DNA of 64,000 nt from Gentiana macrophylla (Eukaryota; Streptophyta; Magnoliopsida; Gentianales; Gentianaceae), in contig CM047813.1 in NCBI GenBank assembly GCA_026214975.1, positions 34,257,871 to 34,321,870 on the forward strand, in the 5' to 3' direction. Shown here piece after piece: positions 34,036 through 46,439 of the stretch; positions within the stretch are counted from its first letter, which is position 1; the number at the start of each line of letters is the position of its first letter. The translations under genes and the position numbers were made by a program. Below the pieces are notes generated by a model that saw only the letters and a list, made by a program, of their open reading frames with translations, did not search any database and was not told the origin of the DNA.

Positions 34036-35188
34036 GAATATTTGAATTTCCTCTCTTGGAATTTAGGGGCTATGTTATGTCACGTAATCGGACGGGGGGA
34101 ATTAGGAGCACGGATTGCCGCCACTTTTAACCTGAAATTGTTTCATTTATCTGTCCCCCTCCCCACCAACTAGTAACTCATCAATACGTACGTAGAGCAG
34201 GGGCGAATCCGAAATTTTTTTTGAACGAGGTTATCGGATCGTAAAATTCTTTTTTTTTAATTTAAAATTTTATTTCAACACTAGAAATTAATTATCGGAT
34301 CTCAGTGGGATCACGTGACCTCTGAGATCACATAGATTCGCCTTGTTCAACTGCATCATAATTATAGATATACATGTTCAATTTTTCGGTTTCTTCAACA
34401 TTTTCTAAATCAAATCATGTTTTTCGGTTTCGAAATTTACAAACCGAAAATCACCGTAACGGGGTAAAGCCGTTTACCCGGTTCGATTTCGTTTGGTTCT
34501 TTTTTTTTTTTTTTTTTTTTTCCTGTCTTCTCCATTTTTTTCTTTCATATATACATCTATATTTATATTTTATTTTTTTTGAGAACTATATATATTTATA
34601 TTTCAGAGTAAAAAACCGTCAATTGACCCGCAATAGGCCAATGACCCGCTTTTGACCCGGTTTTCCACCCTTACACACGAAACAAATGACCTGAACCTTT
34701 CTCCTTGCGTTACCCCACGATCTCCTACAATAAAGAAACCTCCTCAACCTCTGCGTCAAAACTCCCCCACGTTTCCAAACCTCCGATTCTTTTTCTCCCG
34801 ATCAAAACCATCAAAGCAACATCTTTCATTTATCTCACACCCCGCAATCTCTTTTTTTCTTTTCCGATGAAAAATGTTCGTAACTGAACCTCCTTTCTCA
34901 AAAGTTTCATTCTTTCTAGCTATAAAAGTTTATTTGTTGATTGAAAAAAGGGCTGCTCTTTGTTTGTCCCTTTCAAAGCAAACCCTTCCATCAAAGCGGT
35001 GTCTCCACTGGGTGCAAGGGGCTAAGCTTTCAAAAAAAGTTTCAATCTTGGAGCTAATATGAATGGAATTCAAGAAGCATTCGAAGAAAGGTTAAGAACC
35101 ATCGGAATGTTCTGAAAAAGTTTCAATCTTTGGAGGTTTTTTTTTTTTTTGTTTCGATCTGGTTCGTCTCACATATTGATCAATTCAT
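34036..35188 (+). other. CHR19 upstream region and a possible unidentified gene leader
   Basis: The first part is the CHR19 promoter side. 34200-34345 has inverted GGGGCGAATCC / AGATTCGCC words that may mark a decayed small transposon. From about 34680 the plus strand becomes CT-rich and leader-like, with short open frames such as MNGIQEAFEERLRTIGMF at 35059. I cannot identify a protein. The copia element at 35189 interrupts whatever transcript may start here. Confidence 0.3.
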
Positions 35189-35566
35189 TGTTGGAATGAG
35201 ATATTATTAATGGAGAAGTATTTGAGAGTGGAAGATGGTAGGAAGATTTGATGGAAGAGACTTCTTTTATTACTTCAAAACTTCTTGATTTTTGCTTGAT
35301 ACAAACATTATAGCTTGGGTCTTATTTATAGTACTAGTCTTCAACTAGGATTATTTCTAGAGTCTTCCACCTTATTCCTTTACTACCTTATTTTAGTGTC
35401 TTCCATACAAAATAATTTATTACTCTCTAGAATTCTCCACACAAGTACATCCTACAACATAATTCTAGATTGACTCATACAAGTTTCTAGAACTTGGACC
35501 TTAAGACCTATTAAATTTTGGACTCTTTGAGAAATTAAGGCTCAAAATCAAGTTTACATTTCAACA
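35189..35566 (-). repeat. 3' LTR of copia D
   Basis: 378 bp, about 98 percent identical by eye to 39654-40032, and preceded by the target duplication TTCAT. Confidence 0.95.
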
Positions 35567-35614
35567 CCCCCTCTTAAACTTGATTTTTCTTTACTCCAAT
35601 CAAGTTTCTCATCT

Positions 35615-38600
35615 TCACAAAGACTTCTTGCTTAAGTGGTTTTGTGAAGATGTCTCACACCGATCATGTGTCTTCACATACTCTACTTGCACATTCTTTC
35701 TTGCAATGCACTCCCTTATGTAGTGATAACGCGTATCAATATGCTTACTTCGATCATGATGGACTAGGTTTTTGGCCAAAGCTATAGCTGACTTGTTATC
35801 CACGTGAATAGTAGTTGGATCTTCTTGTGACAAACCCAACTCCTTTAAAAGATTTCGTAGCCAGACTGCATGACAAACACATGAGGTAGCAGCTACATAT
35901 TCTGCTTCACATGAAGAAAGGGTGACTATCGGTTGTTTCTTTGACATCCATGTGAAAGTGGTGTCTCCCATATAGAATCTGAAGTCGGTTGTACTCTTCA
36001 CGGTCATCCACATCTCCAAATTTCAATCACTATCATTTGTAACCCACAAGCTTGTACTTGTCTCAAACCGAATAGTATAATCCATAATCTATCGTTCTTT
36101 TGAGATACCGGAGAATTCTCTTTGCACTTTTCCAGTGAGTTACTGTTGGATTCTCCATGTAACGACTGATTACTCCAACCAAATAGAGAATGTCGGGTCA
36201 TGTACAAGTTAGGTACCGTAAACTTCCAACCATGCTCTTAAAGAGTGTTGGGTCTATTCTCTCTGATTTGTCATATTTTGACAACTTGATTCCACACTCT
36301 ATCGGTGTACTTACTGGCTTGCAATTTTCCATTTTGAACCTTTTGAGAATCTCTCTTGTGTATCCTTCTTGTGAGATGAAGATTCCATGATCCTCTTGTT
36401 TTACTTCAATGCCAAGATAATATGCCATTAGTCCAATATCTGTCATCTCAAATTATTTGGCCATATCCTTCTTTAACTCCTCAATCATTTTCGGATTGTT
36501 GCCGGTGAAGATCAGATCGTCCACATATAGGCAAACTATTAGAATGTTTTCGCCTTTTCTTTTAACATAGAGAGCATGCTCGTATGGGCACTTCTTAAAG
36601 ACTTTCTCTTGAAAATACTTGTCTATGCGGCTATTCCATGCTCGAGGAGCTGTTTTAGCCCATAAAGTGCCTTCCTTAACTTCAAAACTTTGTTTTCACT
36701 TCCTCGATTTCGTAACCGGGTGGTTGCCGAATATACACTTCTTCTTCAAGAATCCCATTTAAGAAGGCGATTTTACATCCATCGATGTATTTTCCACCTA
36801 TTTTGAGTCGCCAAAGAAATGATTAATCTTACGATTTCTAGTCGAGCAACGGGAGCAAAACCTCTTCGTAGTCGATGCCACTCTTTGACTATACCCTTTT
36901 TCCACTAATCTCGCCTTATATCTTTCAACTTCTCCTTTGGCATTTTTCTTTGTTTTATATACCCACTTCACACCGATCGCCTTGTGACCTTTTGGAAGTG
37001 TAGCTAACTCCCAAGTATCATTCTTCTTAATTGCCTTTATTTCTTCATCCATTGCGTCTTTCCAGTTTTGGCACCTCACAGCCTCTTCAAAGTCCATTGG
37101 CTCACAATCAGCAAAAAGGCAAAATAAGGTAAGATCATTTTGGTTTTCTGTTACCTCATATATTTCTTGTAGATTCCTAAAGCGTGGAGTTCTTTCTTCT
37201 GAGTTTTCATTTGATGACAATACGTCTTCTTGGGTAGTTGCAACTGGTGAAGCTGGAGGGGTAGTGGGCTCCTCTCTTGGTTGCTCCATGTCGTCCTCGT
37301 CAATGTAAGGGAATAAGTTATAGTCATCCTCACATGTCTCCCAATCCCATTCTCCTTCTTCATTAACTACAACATCTCGACTAATGATTGTTTTTCTAGT
37401 ATTCGGATTGTAAAGCTTGTATCCTTTGGTGTTGGAGTCGTAACCAATAAAAATATACTTCTCATTTTTATCATCCAACTTTCTTCTATTCTCGTCAGGT
37501 ATGTGAACAAGGGCTATGCTCCCGAAAACTCGTAGATGAGAGACTCCAGGCTTCCTCCCACTCCATGCTTTTTATGGTGTCTTGCCCCATACACTTCTTG
37601 TTGGTGACCGATTTGACAAGTACACTGCAGATGCAACAACCTCTCGCCTGAGCTCCTTTGGTCTCTCTTGCTTTTGAGCATACTCCTCGCCATATCAAGG
37701 ATTGTTCTATTATTTCTTTCGCGACTCCATTTTGTTGGGGACCTTGGAACCGTCAATGGCCGACGTATTCCATTTGCACTACAAAACTCTTTAAATTCAT
37801 TTGAGGTGAATTCTCCTCCCCGATCAGATCTCAAGGCCACTCTCTTTTTCCACGGCAACTTTAAATTTCTTAAACATCTCAAAGACCTCTGATTTTTGCT
37901 TCAAGAAATACACCCATGTTTTTCTTGAAAAATCATCGATGAAGAGGAGGAAATAGTTACTCTTACCAAGAGAGCTTGGTTTGATTGGACCACACACGTC
38001 TGTATGGACGAGTTCTAGTGGCTTTTGAGCTCTTGAAGTGGATTCCTTCGGAAAAATTTTCCTAAATTGTTTTCCAAGTAGACACCCTTCACATACTTGA
38101 TCGGGATGACGAATGCTGGGTAATCCTCTCACCATCTTCTTTTTGGAGAGCAACTCTAGACCTCCAAAATTGAGATGCCCATATCGAAGATTCCAAAGCC
38201 AATATGCATCTTTGTAGCATGCCTTAAGACACTTTGCAACATCGTTTTGAATGTTTATCACAAACATTCTATTCCTTGTCATCGGCACCTTAGCAATTAA
38301 GTTGTCTGCTTTGTCTCGTATAGAAAGGTTATTATCTCTTAAGTGAATATCATAACCTTTCTCCAAAAGTTGCCCAAGACTCAAGATGTTGCTCTTCATG
38401 TTTGGGACATAATAGACATTGGAGATGAATTGATGTTGTCCATTCTTCAATCGGATAAGAATTTTACCTTTGTCTTTCACTGCTATTTTAGAGTCGTCTC
38501 CAAAGGATACATTCCCGTTCACAGATTCATCAAGCTCCACGAACATGCTTTTTCTCCCACACATATGATTGCTTGCACCGGTATCCAAGTACCATCCTTC

Positions 38601-39620
38601 TCCAATTTCATGGCCTTTGTAAGCTAGAAGTAGAGTACCATCTTCTTGATTTCTTTCTTCAACATAGTTGGCCTTTTCTTCAACTCTATTAATTTTAGGA
38701 GCTCTACATTCGGAGGCATAGTGACCATGTTTTTCACAATTATAACACTTCACATATGACTTATCATTCTTTGATCTTGAGTTGCATCTTCCACGTCCTC
38801 GTGATGGAGTTCCTCCCCTTTGAAAATTGTCGTTGTCGTCAATCGATTGTCGACGTTGTGCATATCCTTGTCCACGTCCTCGTCCTCATTCAAGGCCTCT
38901 ACAATATCCTTGTTGGCGAATGTGTTGACTTTCACTATGATTTTTGTTTCCTTTCTTGGATTAACTTGAGTCTTGAAGAGTTGTTCCACAATCTCTTCCT
39001 TTTTCTTTTTCTTTTCTTCATAAGCTTGTAAGGAACCCAAGAGTTGTTCTATAGTCATGGCTTCCAAGTCCTTAGTTTCTTCGATGAAATCAACAATATG
39101 CTCGAACTTGGGATTTAGCGTTCGAAGAATCTTTTCCATGATATTTACGTCATCGAGCTTTTCACCATTCCTTTTTAGTTGATTAGTAATGGTTAATACT
39201 CTAGAGAAATAGTCGGAGACGACTTCTCCTTCTTTCATATGCAAAGGTTCGAACTCAGCTCTTAAGGTTTGAAGACGTACTTTCTTGACTGGATATGCCC
39301 CTTTATATGAAGTTTGAAGCTTCTCCCATGCCTCTTTTGCAGTCTTTGCTTCCGATATCTTTTCAAAAGCATCATCATCCAACCCTTGATAAATGAGGTA
39401 GAGAGCTTTCTTGTCTCTCTTTCTTGAGTCTCTCAAACTATCCTTCCGAGTTTGAGATAAACCACTTTCATTATTCGGCTCATCGTAGCATTTCTACTAT
39501 CTCCCATACATCTCTTGTGATCCAAGGAGGGCCTTCATCTTGATGCTCCAATTATCATAATTGCTTTTGTTGAGCATCGGGACTTGAAAGGAACCATGCA
39601 TTTGCTTAGCCATTTCTTGA
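35615..39620 (-). pseudogene. Copia D gag-pol, several frameshifts
   Basis: Minus strand. Gag starts near 39620 (MHGSFQVPMLNKSNYDNWSI), meets stops near 39500, and continues in 39436-38750 with LRTLNPKFEHIVDFIEETKD. The 38753-37824 segment holds a zinc knuckle [14 protein letters not shown], protease [13 protein letters not shown], the pre-integrase zinc region ending CEGCLLGKQ, and integrase LVHTDVCGP with [13 protein letters not shown]. The frame shifts to 37882-37514 ([16 protein letters not shown]), then to RT 37478-36798 (WELATLPKGHKAIGVKWVYK), RT end 36446-36198 and RNase H 36019-35615 (SSCEAEYVAATS, DNKSAIALAKN, HDRSKHIDTRYH). About half a dozen single-base indels break an otherwise fresh-looking polyprotein. 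Confidence 0.92.
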
Positions 39621-39653
39621 TATGATCACGAACCTTGCTCTCTGATACCATTT

Positions 39654-40032
39654 TGTTGGAATGAGATATTATTAATGGAGAAGTATTTGAGAGTGGAAGA
39701 TGGTAGGATGATTTGATGGAAGAGACTTCTTTTATTACTTCAAAACTTCTTGATTTTTGCTTGATACAAACATTATAGCTTGGGTCCTATTTATAGTACT
39801 AGTCTTCAACTAGGATTATTTATAGAGTCTTCCACCTTATTCCTTTACTACCTTATTCTAGTGTCTTCCATACAAGATAATTTATTAACTCTCTAGAATT
39901 CTCCACACAAGTACATCCTACAACATAATTCTAGATTGACTCATACAAGTTTCTAGAACTTGGACCTTAAGGCCTATTAAATTTTGGACTCTTTGAGAAA
40001 TTAAGGCTCAAAATCAAGTTTACATTTCAACA
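39654..40032 (-). repeat. 5' LTR of copia D
   Basis: 379 bp and followed by target duplication TTCAT at 40033. The primer binding site abuts the other side after a 3-base spacer. Confidence 0.95.
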
Positions 40033-40178
40033 TTCATTTTGATCTCAATAGAAGCTTCAATACTCTGTAAGTGTCATTCAAATGTCTCTAGCTGCTAGTG
40101 TTTGGGTGCTGACGTTGGTTCGAAGAAAGCCATGTAGCAATTATAGTGCTTGCATGTGAGGTAATAATGTAAATTTGT

Positions 40179-40628
40179 GTTGGGACAGATTGTTCACACT
40201 CTTGATGAAGAAATTATGCAAGTGTTGGCGGATTGCCAACACTTGAGGGGGAGGTGTTGGGACAGATTGTCCAACAGATTGCCAACACTCTTGAATGTAT
40301 AAGAAATAAAGTAGTGCATTTACTGACACCAATTGGTTTTAGTACAACGGTAAGCGCTTGATCTTAACATGGTATCAGAGAGCCAGAGGTTAGTATCGAA
40401 CCCTGGTAGGAACATTATTTTAAAATAAAAAAATTGTGCAAGTGTTGGGACAGATTGTCCACACTCTTGATGAAGAAATTGTGCAATTGTGCAAGTGTTG
40501 GCAAGAACACTTGAAACTTGAGGGTGTTGGGACAGATTGTCCACACTCTTGAATACCTAAAGAAATATAGTTGCGCCTTTATTAACACCAATTGGTTTTA
40601 GTACAACGGTAAGCGCTTGATCTTAACA
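40179..40628 (+). mobile_element. Double TRIM unit sharing an LTR
   Basis: Two LTRs of 115 and 104 bp (40255-40369 and 40525-40628) share TGTTGGGACAGATTGTCC at the start and GCGCTTGATCTTAACA-like ends. The first is followed at once by TGGTATCAGAGAGCCAGAGG, an initiator-Met primer site. The interior is only 155 bp and ends in a short purine tract ACTTGAGGG. Upstream, 40179-40254 repeats the end of the interior including ACTTGAGGGGGAGG, so a second unit once shared the left LTR. There is no coding capacity. Confidence 0.82.
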
Positions 40629-43600
40629 ATTTGCTTTTAAAAATTTGCTTTCCACAGATGAAAAAAGGTTGCTTCTTCTTCCTTTTGAACTCTGCACTTC
40701 CACTATGTAGGTGTAATTTATGTTCTGTTAAAATTGCAGTTTCTACAATATTAGTAGTTCTACAATTATTTCAGCTCTGTTTTGCCGAATTGGTGCATGA
40801 GCGTTTATTGGTCTTTAGTTGCTCGGGTGTTAGCTGGACTTTTTTGCTTTCCTCTGTGTGTGCTCCTCTTTAAGCCTTTGTGTGACATTGAATAATGGTA
40901 TGAATTTATACCCATTGTTTTGCGTTCATGGAATTAGGTGGGAATGGAGATCGGCATATAGTGGTACGCGATATGATTTTGATGTGATGATTCTTTTGAT
41001 GGTTTGGTTTGTTTATGTTTCATTTTTTTTCTGTTTAACCAGGTTGTTTCTAATACATATTTTTTGTACACATGTTTATATTCTTTCAAGTTGGTGTATT
41101 GATTTATGAATTTGTGAGGGTTTCTATGACTAAATAGTTCAGGTTGTGGCATGGATGGATACATCTTGGTGTAGTGACAATGATATAAGAGTATTTGGAA
41201 GAGCTATGTATTAATTTTGGAATAGATGTACAATATAAACTTAAACAAGTCTATGTTGATCTTGCCTTTGCCTTCACTCCGATCTTGCCTTTGCCTTTTT
41301 TCATTTCATCAATAACAACCCACTCAGGTCTGGACAAATATTATCAAGCCAACAATCAAAGATTTAGACTTTAATAAATCTTCAACTTTACCGCTCTCGT
41401 CGACGTTGCAAACGCATGCACTTAGCAGTGCGACTGAAAGGGGCTCATATCGGGAAGGAGTTTACAAGAAAGATTGCTAGGGTGATCGAGTTTTTGATTC
41501 TTTGCGGTACAATACAATAGTTAACCTTTTTGTTTTTCCAGGAAAAATTTCCTTTTTATCCAATTTTCGGTTTCTTTAAATTTTTTTCTTGCCTTTTCCT
41601 TTCAATTGTCCATACTTTTAATCTAATTTTCTCCAAGGGTAGTAATGTTTTGTAATATTACTCATTTCTCCGCTGAATGTTGGCTTTGTTTTGTTTCCTT
41701 CTCGATCAGTTTCTGCTTCTACGGTGTGCTTTCGGTGTTTAATTTTTTTTTTTTTTTGACAGAGATCCACATTGAAGTATCCAAGTCCACTCGCGCCCCA
41801 ATAAAATTTTGACTGCACTATTTGTTTTGACCTTTGATTTGTCATACTATTACTTAAAAGCATTATTCAGTACTCTTAGTTATTATAAAATCCGTAATAC
41901 ACATATTATTCTTAAAATCCAATTTCCAACATACCTTTTTCATTTTCTTATCATCTGATTTTCATTTCTTTGTTCTCCCGTGCATGTTTTTATACTAGGA
42001 TGGGTAGTAGCAGTGTTTGTATTGTTTTGATATACTCTGGTTTCAATAATTTGCATCTCTTTCGGCTAATTTTAGCAACGTGAAGGTTAAGTTTGGAGAA
42101 TTGGGTTTATACCCATGGTAATTGGCCTACATTGGGGTTAATTTCGGATAAGCCTCATTCTAATTTATCGAAAGCTTATGGTATGATTAAAAACTATGTG
42201 AGACATAGTTAATAATAAAGGTTGGAATCTCTCAAATAGGATATTAGAATGAATGAGAAATTAACGTTTAAAGCCTTCAAAATCTTTTCGGCCCAGCTCG
42301 CTGGTACTGGCCTAATTTGTTGTATCACCCAACGTAATGGGATATTTGATCCCTTTATTGTCAGAAAAATTTGAGGTAGATTTGGTGAACATTGTGCTTC
42401 CTAGAAACGTGGGGAATGGGCAGTATGATAGTCTATGGCTCAATCGGGTTTATTACCCATTAGTGAGCGGCAAGCATTCAGTATTAATTTGAATTTACTC
42501 CGTTACGGTATAATGTGAGTTATTGATATTAATACATCTACATAACGGTAACCAAAAAATATATATAAAAATAAAACAAAAAAACTGCGTGTGATAGTCA
42601 TGAGTTTGGAAGGAAAAAAACCTACTTATTTGGCTCATACCTCACCTTTTAAAAAAACAAAAATTATTGTAGAACTTGCAGATTCAAAAAGTCCAAATAT
42701 ACAGTATCTTGATCTTGAGTCTTTAGCAATTATTGTCATTTCTTGTTCATATAAATACAGTATATATATATAATATTAGGTCAAAATTTATTGGCGTAAA
42801 TTCATTGATTTTAAAACCCGGCCACGCATCTCGCCAGCCCACAGAGGCACCCCTGATTGTGCTTCCTAGAAACGTGAGGAATGGGCAGTATGACAGTCTA
42901 TGGCTCAATCGGGTTTATTACCCATTAGTGAGCGGCAAGCATTCAGTATTAATTTGAATTTACTCGATCCGTTACGGTATAATGTGAGTTATTGATATTA
43001 ATACATCTACATAACGGTAACGCGTAGATGTTTACACAGGTTTGAATTACTCGATTTTAATATCAGGTAAATGAGAAAATAATACTCAAAGAGTAAGGAG
43101 TTGTGTGGTCGAAGTCCGACCCGAACGATACAAGTTCTAACCCAAATCACCAACACAATTCAGAACATTCCAACCCGATCGATACAATTTTTGTGAACAA
43201 TACGTGTAATACCAGTTCAACATTACCGATTGTGAACTAAATTAATTAATTGGTTTCGTGAACGTTCTATCGGTGCCCACCACAGAAGTGCTCTTTACTT
43301 TTCACGACTCATGTTGTGCATATGCATATATGCATGTAGAAATAGAACTTGATTTACTATTTATAGACATACATGTGCAAGCTATGTATTTGATTGATTA
43401 AATTAATCTGACATGCCTATAAAGGAGTTTGTTAATTGTAACAATGTTCTCTGTTCCGAATCGCTAAAAATATATATGCTAATTGTAGCAATGTTCCTTA
43501 TGTAAGAGAAGATCCGTAGGTGATGAGTAATGTGTATTTTTAATTGTAAAAAAGAAATCATAACTCATGAATCTCCTATTTCCTTTCTTATTCAAAGCTA

Positions 43601-43815
43601 AAATTTCGGTTGTCTTCTAATAAAATATTCTAAAGTATCATCTTTTAAATGTCTCCTCAAGGTTTGCGGATATACCTAGAATCTCTCCTTTCACACCACA
43701 CTAACTACTTTTAGATGGGGTAATTTAGGTATTTTTAAACCGTAGTTCGTCTGCGATATCATGAATTATGCTTTTGCCGTGAAGCGTCATATCTTTGTAT
43801 TTTTTTAAATAAATA
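40629..43815. other. Intergenic DNA, no recognisable gene
   Basis: Short open frames are present on both strands but none shows a family signature. 40640-40880 has acceptor-like CCACAG and TTGCAG sites and may include exons of an unidentified transcript. The only clear structure is the direct repeat at 42391 and 42856. Confidence 0.4.
42391..43021. repeat. Direct repeat of about 160 bp, copies 465 bp apart
   Basis: 42391-42552 and 42856-43021 are almost identical, from ATTGTGCTTCCTAGAAACGTG to CTACATAACGGTAAC. A 4-base insertion (GATC) and a few substitutions separate them. The unit lacks TG/CA ends and is not obviously an LTR. The 300 bp between the copies is AT-rich and contains a GAGGCACCCCTG-type transposon-like terminus. 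Confidence 0.85.
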
Positions 43816-43929
43816 TTGTTGGATAATATTCACATGTCTCAAACTATATCATATTTTAATTCTAAACATACAAGTGTGACTAATTTTGGGACATATTTCA
43901 TAAGTCCCAAACAAAGTGGGACGGAGGGA

Positions 43930-43932
<3 letters not shown>
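43816..43932. mobile_element. Stowaway MITE end adjoining (TA)n
   Basis: GTGGGACGGAGGGAGTA at 43917-43933 is the terminal inverted repeat of a Stowaway element. The interior extends left through AAACTATATCATATTTTAATT. The opposite end CTCCCTCC is not found, so the element is partial. The TA target site has expanded into a long TA repeat. Confidence 0.6.
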
Positions 43933-44024
<92 letters not shown>

Positions 44025-44045
44025 ACCCTATATATATATATATAT
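43932..44045. repeat. Long (TA)n microsatellite
   Basis: About 90 bp of pure TA followed by an AAGACCC-interrupted continuation. It starts at the TA flank of the Stowaway terminus. Confidence 0.95.
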
Positions 44046-46237
44046 AAGACCCCGGCCTTTTAATTAAAGGGTTTTGTGTTATTTTGTGGATAAGTGATTT
44101 TTAGGGATTTTATATTTCATCGAAAAAGACGCGTTTAATCAAAATTGTGATTTAACGAGATGATTATGAAGAGATATTGTTGGAATCGATAATTAAGGTA
44201 AATTACCTAAAAGATAGAATATGATTAATCATGGATAATTAATGGATTTCTTGGGAAAGAAGGATTACGCACTGTATGTGTTATTGATATCAAAAGTAAA
44301 AAAAATAAAAAGGACAAAGCCGACAAAAGCCTTCGGCAATTATACAAAGAAAAGCAGGTACAGCCATGGAGAAAAGAAAAAGAAATAGAAGAAATAAGGA
44401 TGGTTCAGTCACAATACGATATACCGTTTTTTAATTCGTTTTGCGAGTTCAGGATTCAAAAACTTGATCAATGCTCAGACTATATTGTTTTTTTTTTGTA
44501 TGTATTCTGAGTTTGATTTTCTGGATATAGCTTTTAAGAACAAAGATTTGGCTTGTGATTTTGACAGAGTTTTGGCACTTGTAAAGTTCGTAGATGTTCT
44601 TCTTGTTCTTATCTTTTTTTGTCCTCTGTCAATGGCTTCTATTTATAGGCGTAAATTCCTTGATTTTGAATTTCCGTCCGTTGGCTATTTAATGCTCAGA
44701 ATAATTTTTGATTCTGTCTTGATTTAATTCTCCTTGATTTCAGTGATCCGGGTTTTAATCAAACGTTCATCATAAAATCCATCATTGATTGTTCTGCATT
44801 AAATGCTTGATCTTCCATATTTTCCACGTTTCTGATTAAGTATCAACAACTTACTCCACTCAGCTGCTTCTTCTTTACTTCACCGGATAAGTAACTACTT
44901 CACTTGACTGCTTTCTTAATTATTTCACTGGTCAAGTGACTGCTTTTATTTGGATGCTGCTTCTGTTTTGTTTATCAGCCGATAGACATTTCCTTCACCG
45001 ATCCTTAGTTTTGTGTGAGATCAATGTACATCATATTATAGAAAATTAAGTTTAATCACTTGTATTATATCTTAGATTTACCCGATGTCATCACATGCTT
45101 CATTGGTTGTAAGTCAGTCCATAGGTCTTCACTTCAATGTGCTTGTGATGGTGCCTTGGCTATCTTCACTAAGCTGGTCTTCATCTTTAATGAGCTGGAC
45201 TACCAGTACAGTGCTTGTCCGATTGAACTTATACAATATGTCAGACTTCTAAGTAAAACCTATACAATTAATTCTAACTTATTTCAAGCTTGTTTTAACA
45301 GCTAGCATGTCCATCATCAAAACTACAAAATGTTCCTAACATAGATCTCGTCTATCAAAGTGTAGGGATACTTGGATTGTACGTGGACGTGTATTAGAGA
45401 ATGTGTACTTTAGACTGACCCACTTACTTTATTAAGTATTGCACTATATGGCGGTTGTGTAATTATCATAAGACCGGAGTCTTCATGACATTACGATGTG
45501 GATTGTCATACTTTGACGCTATTGAGGTTTCCCCTGTTCATGGAGGAGTCATGAGGTAGTGACTGGGTGTGATACTGAAGAATACGTAGGATTCATGTTG
45601 CTCGTCCGAAAATCGCGTATCCTAATGGTAGGAGTAAATATCCGAAAGGGCCTTCTTATAAAGAATGTCTTATTCTCGAAAGTCTTTGCAAGGCGAAGTA
45701 ATCTATTACTTCGGAAGGGTAGATATCCAGATTATAAGATACGGTCGTTAATGTTTGACACTCGAGATACGACTGTATGGATATTATAACGTCGATAGAA
45801 TTCTATTTACACGGTAAATGTTACATACGAAAGGTAGTAGTCAGTGCACTTGACTCTTCCGATGATTGGGAGTCATGACGTGTTGCTAAACACTATTCAT
45901 GATCGTTAGGTATGAAGGTCATTTTAGTAAATGTGATTTATGCCTACGGGCAGCAAATTCAGAAGCCTATCGGGTCACACACATAAGAACATCTAGCCAG
46001 ATTAAAATGCGGTTATAGTGATAACCAAGAGTAAGGAATTGTTTATCCCGACTATAAAGTGTTATAGTGATAAATTAATATAGTAGTATTTATTTATTAT
46101 GAATAAATAATATATGATATTAATTATGTAGATTAATTAAATATCCACAATATATATATGTGATATATATATTTTGTGAATTAATTAATCATATAATTAT
46201 ATTATCATGTATTAATATTGGATATTAATAATATATA
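44046..46237. other. Repeat-like intergenic DNA with a SIRE-type LTR end
   Basis: The minus strand from 45341 downwards begins TGTTAGGAACATTTTGTAGTTTTGATGATGGAC, like the start of SIRE-type LTRs and similar to the solo LTR at 13387-15016. Its other border could not be placed. 45345-46200 looks like another LTR or non-autonomous repeat, but I cannot assign it. No coding domain is present. Confidence 0.4.
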
Positions 46238-46439
46238 GGAAAAATTAGTTATAAATCTACTTTTCTGTACTATATTAAGCTTTAATCCACACCCAATTTT
46301 TTAGTTGCAATAAGGACAAAATAATTCCGCACGGACTAAAATACCCCTAATAAGCATCGTTGAGCATTGCGTCACAACTTACGGATGAAGCCCCAATTTA
46401 AACTCATCATCGCCGGAAAAATCCCTAAAACACAATTCA

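Larger units (their letters stand above)
35189..40032 (-). mobile_element. Complete young copia element D (Tork-like)
   Basis: LTRs 35189-35566 and 39654-40032 run from TGTTGGAATGAG to TTTCAACA. I count about seven differences over 379 bp. The 5-bp duplication TTCAT flanks both ends (35184-35188 and 40033-40037). The primer site TGGTATCAGAGAGCAAGG (plus 39650-39633) is a near-perfect initiator-Met match. The minus-strand PPT is AAGAGGGGG. The high LTR identity indicates a recent insertion, yet the coding region carries several frameshifts. Confidence 0.95.

Noticed and set aside
40370..40410. Possible tRNA or SINE promoter
   Set aside because: The TGGTATCAGAGAGCC word is a primer binding site next to a TRIM LTR. 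No cloverleaf or A/B box pair is present.
43816..44067. Open frame of alternating Ile-Tyr residues
   Set aside because: It is a translation of the (TA)n microsatellite. The same applies to 57292-57638 and 63530-63745.
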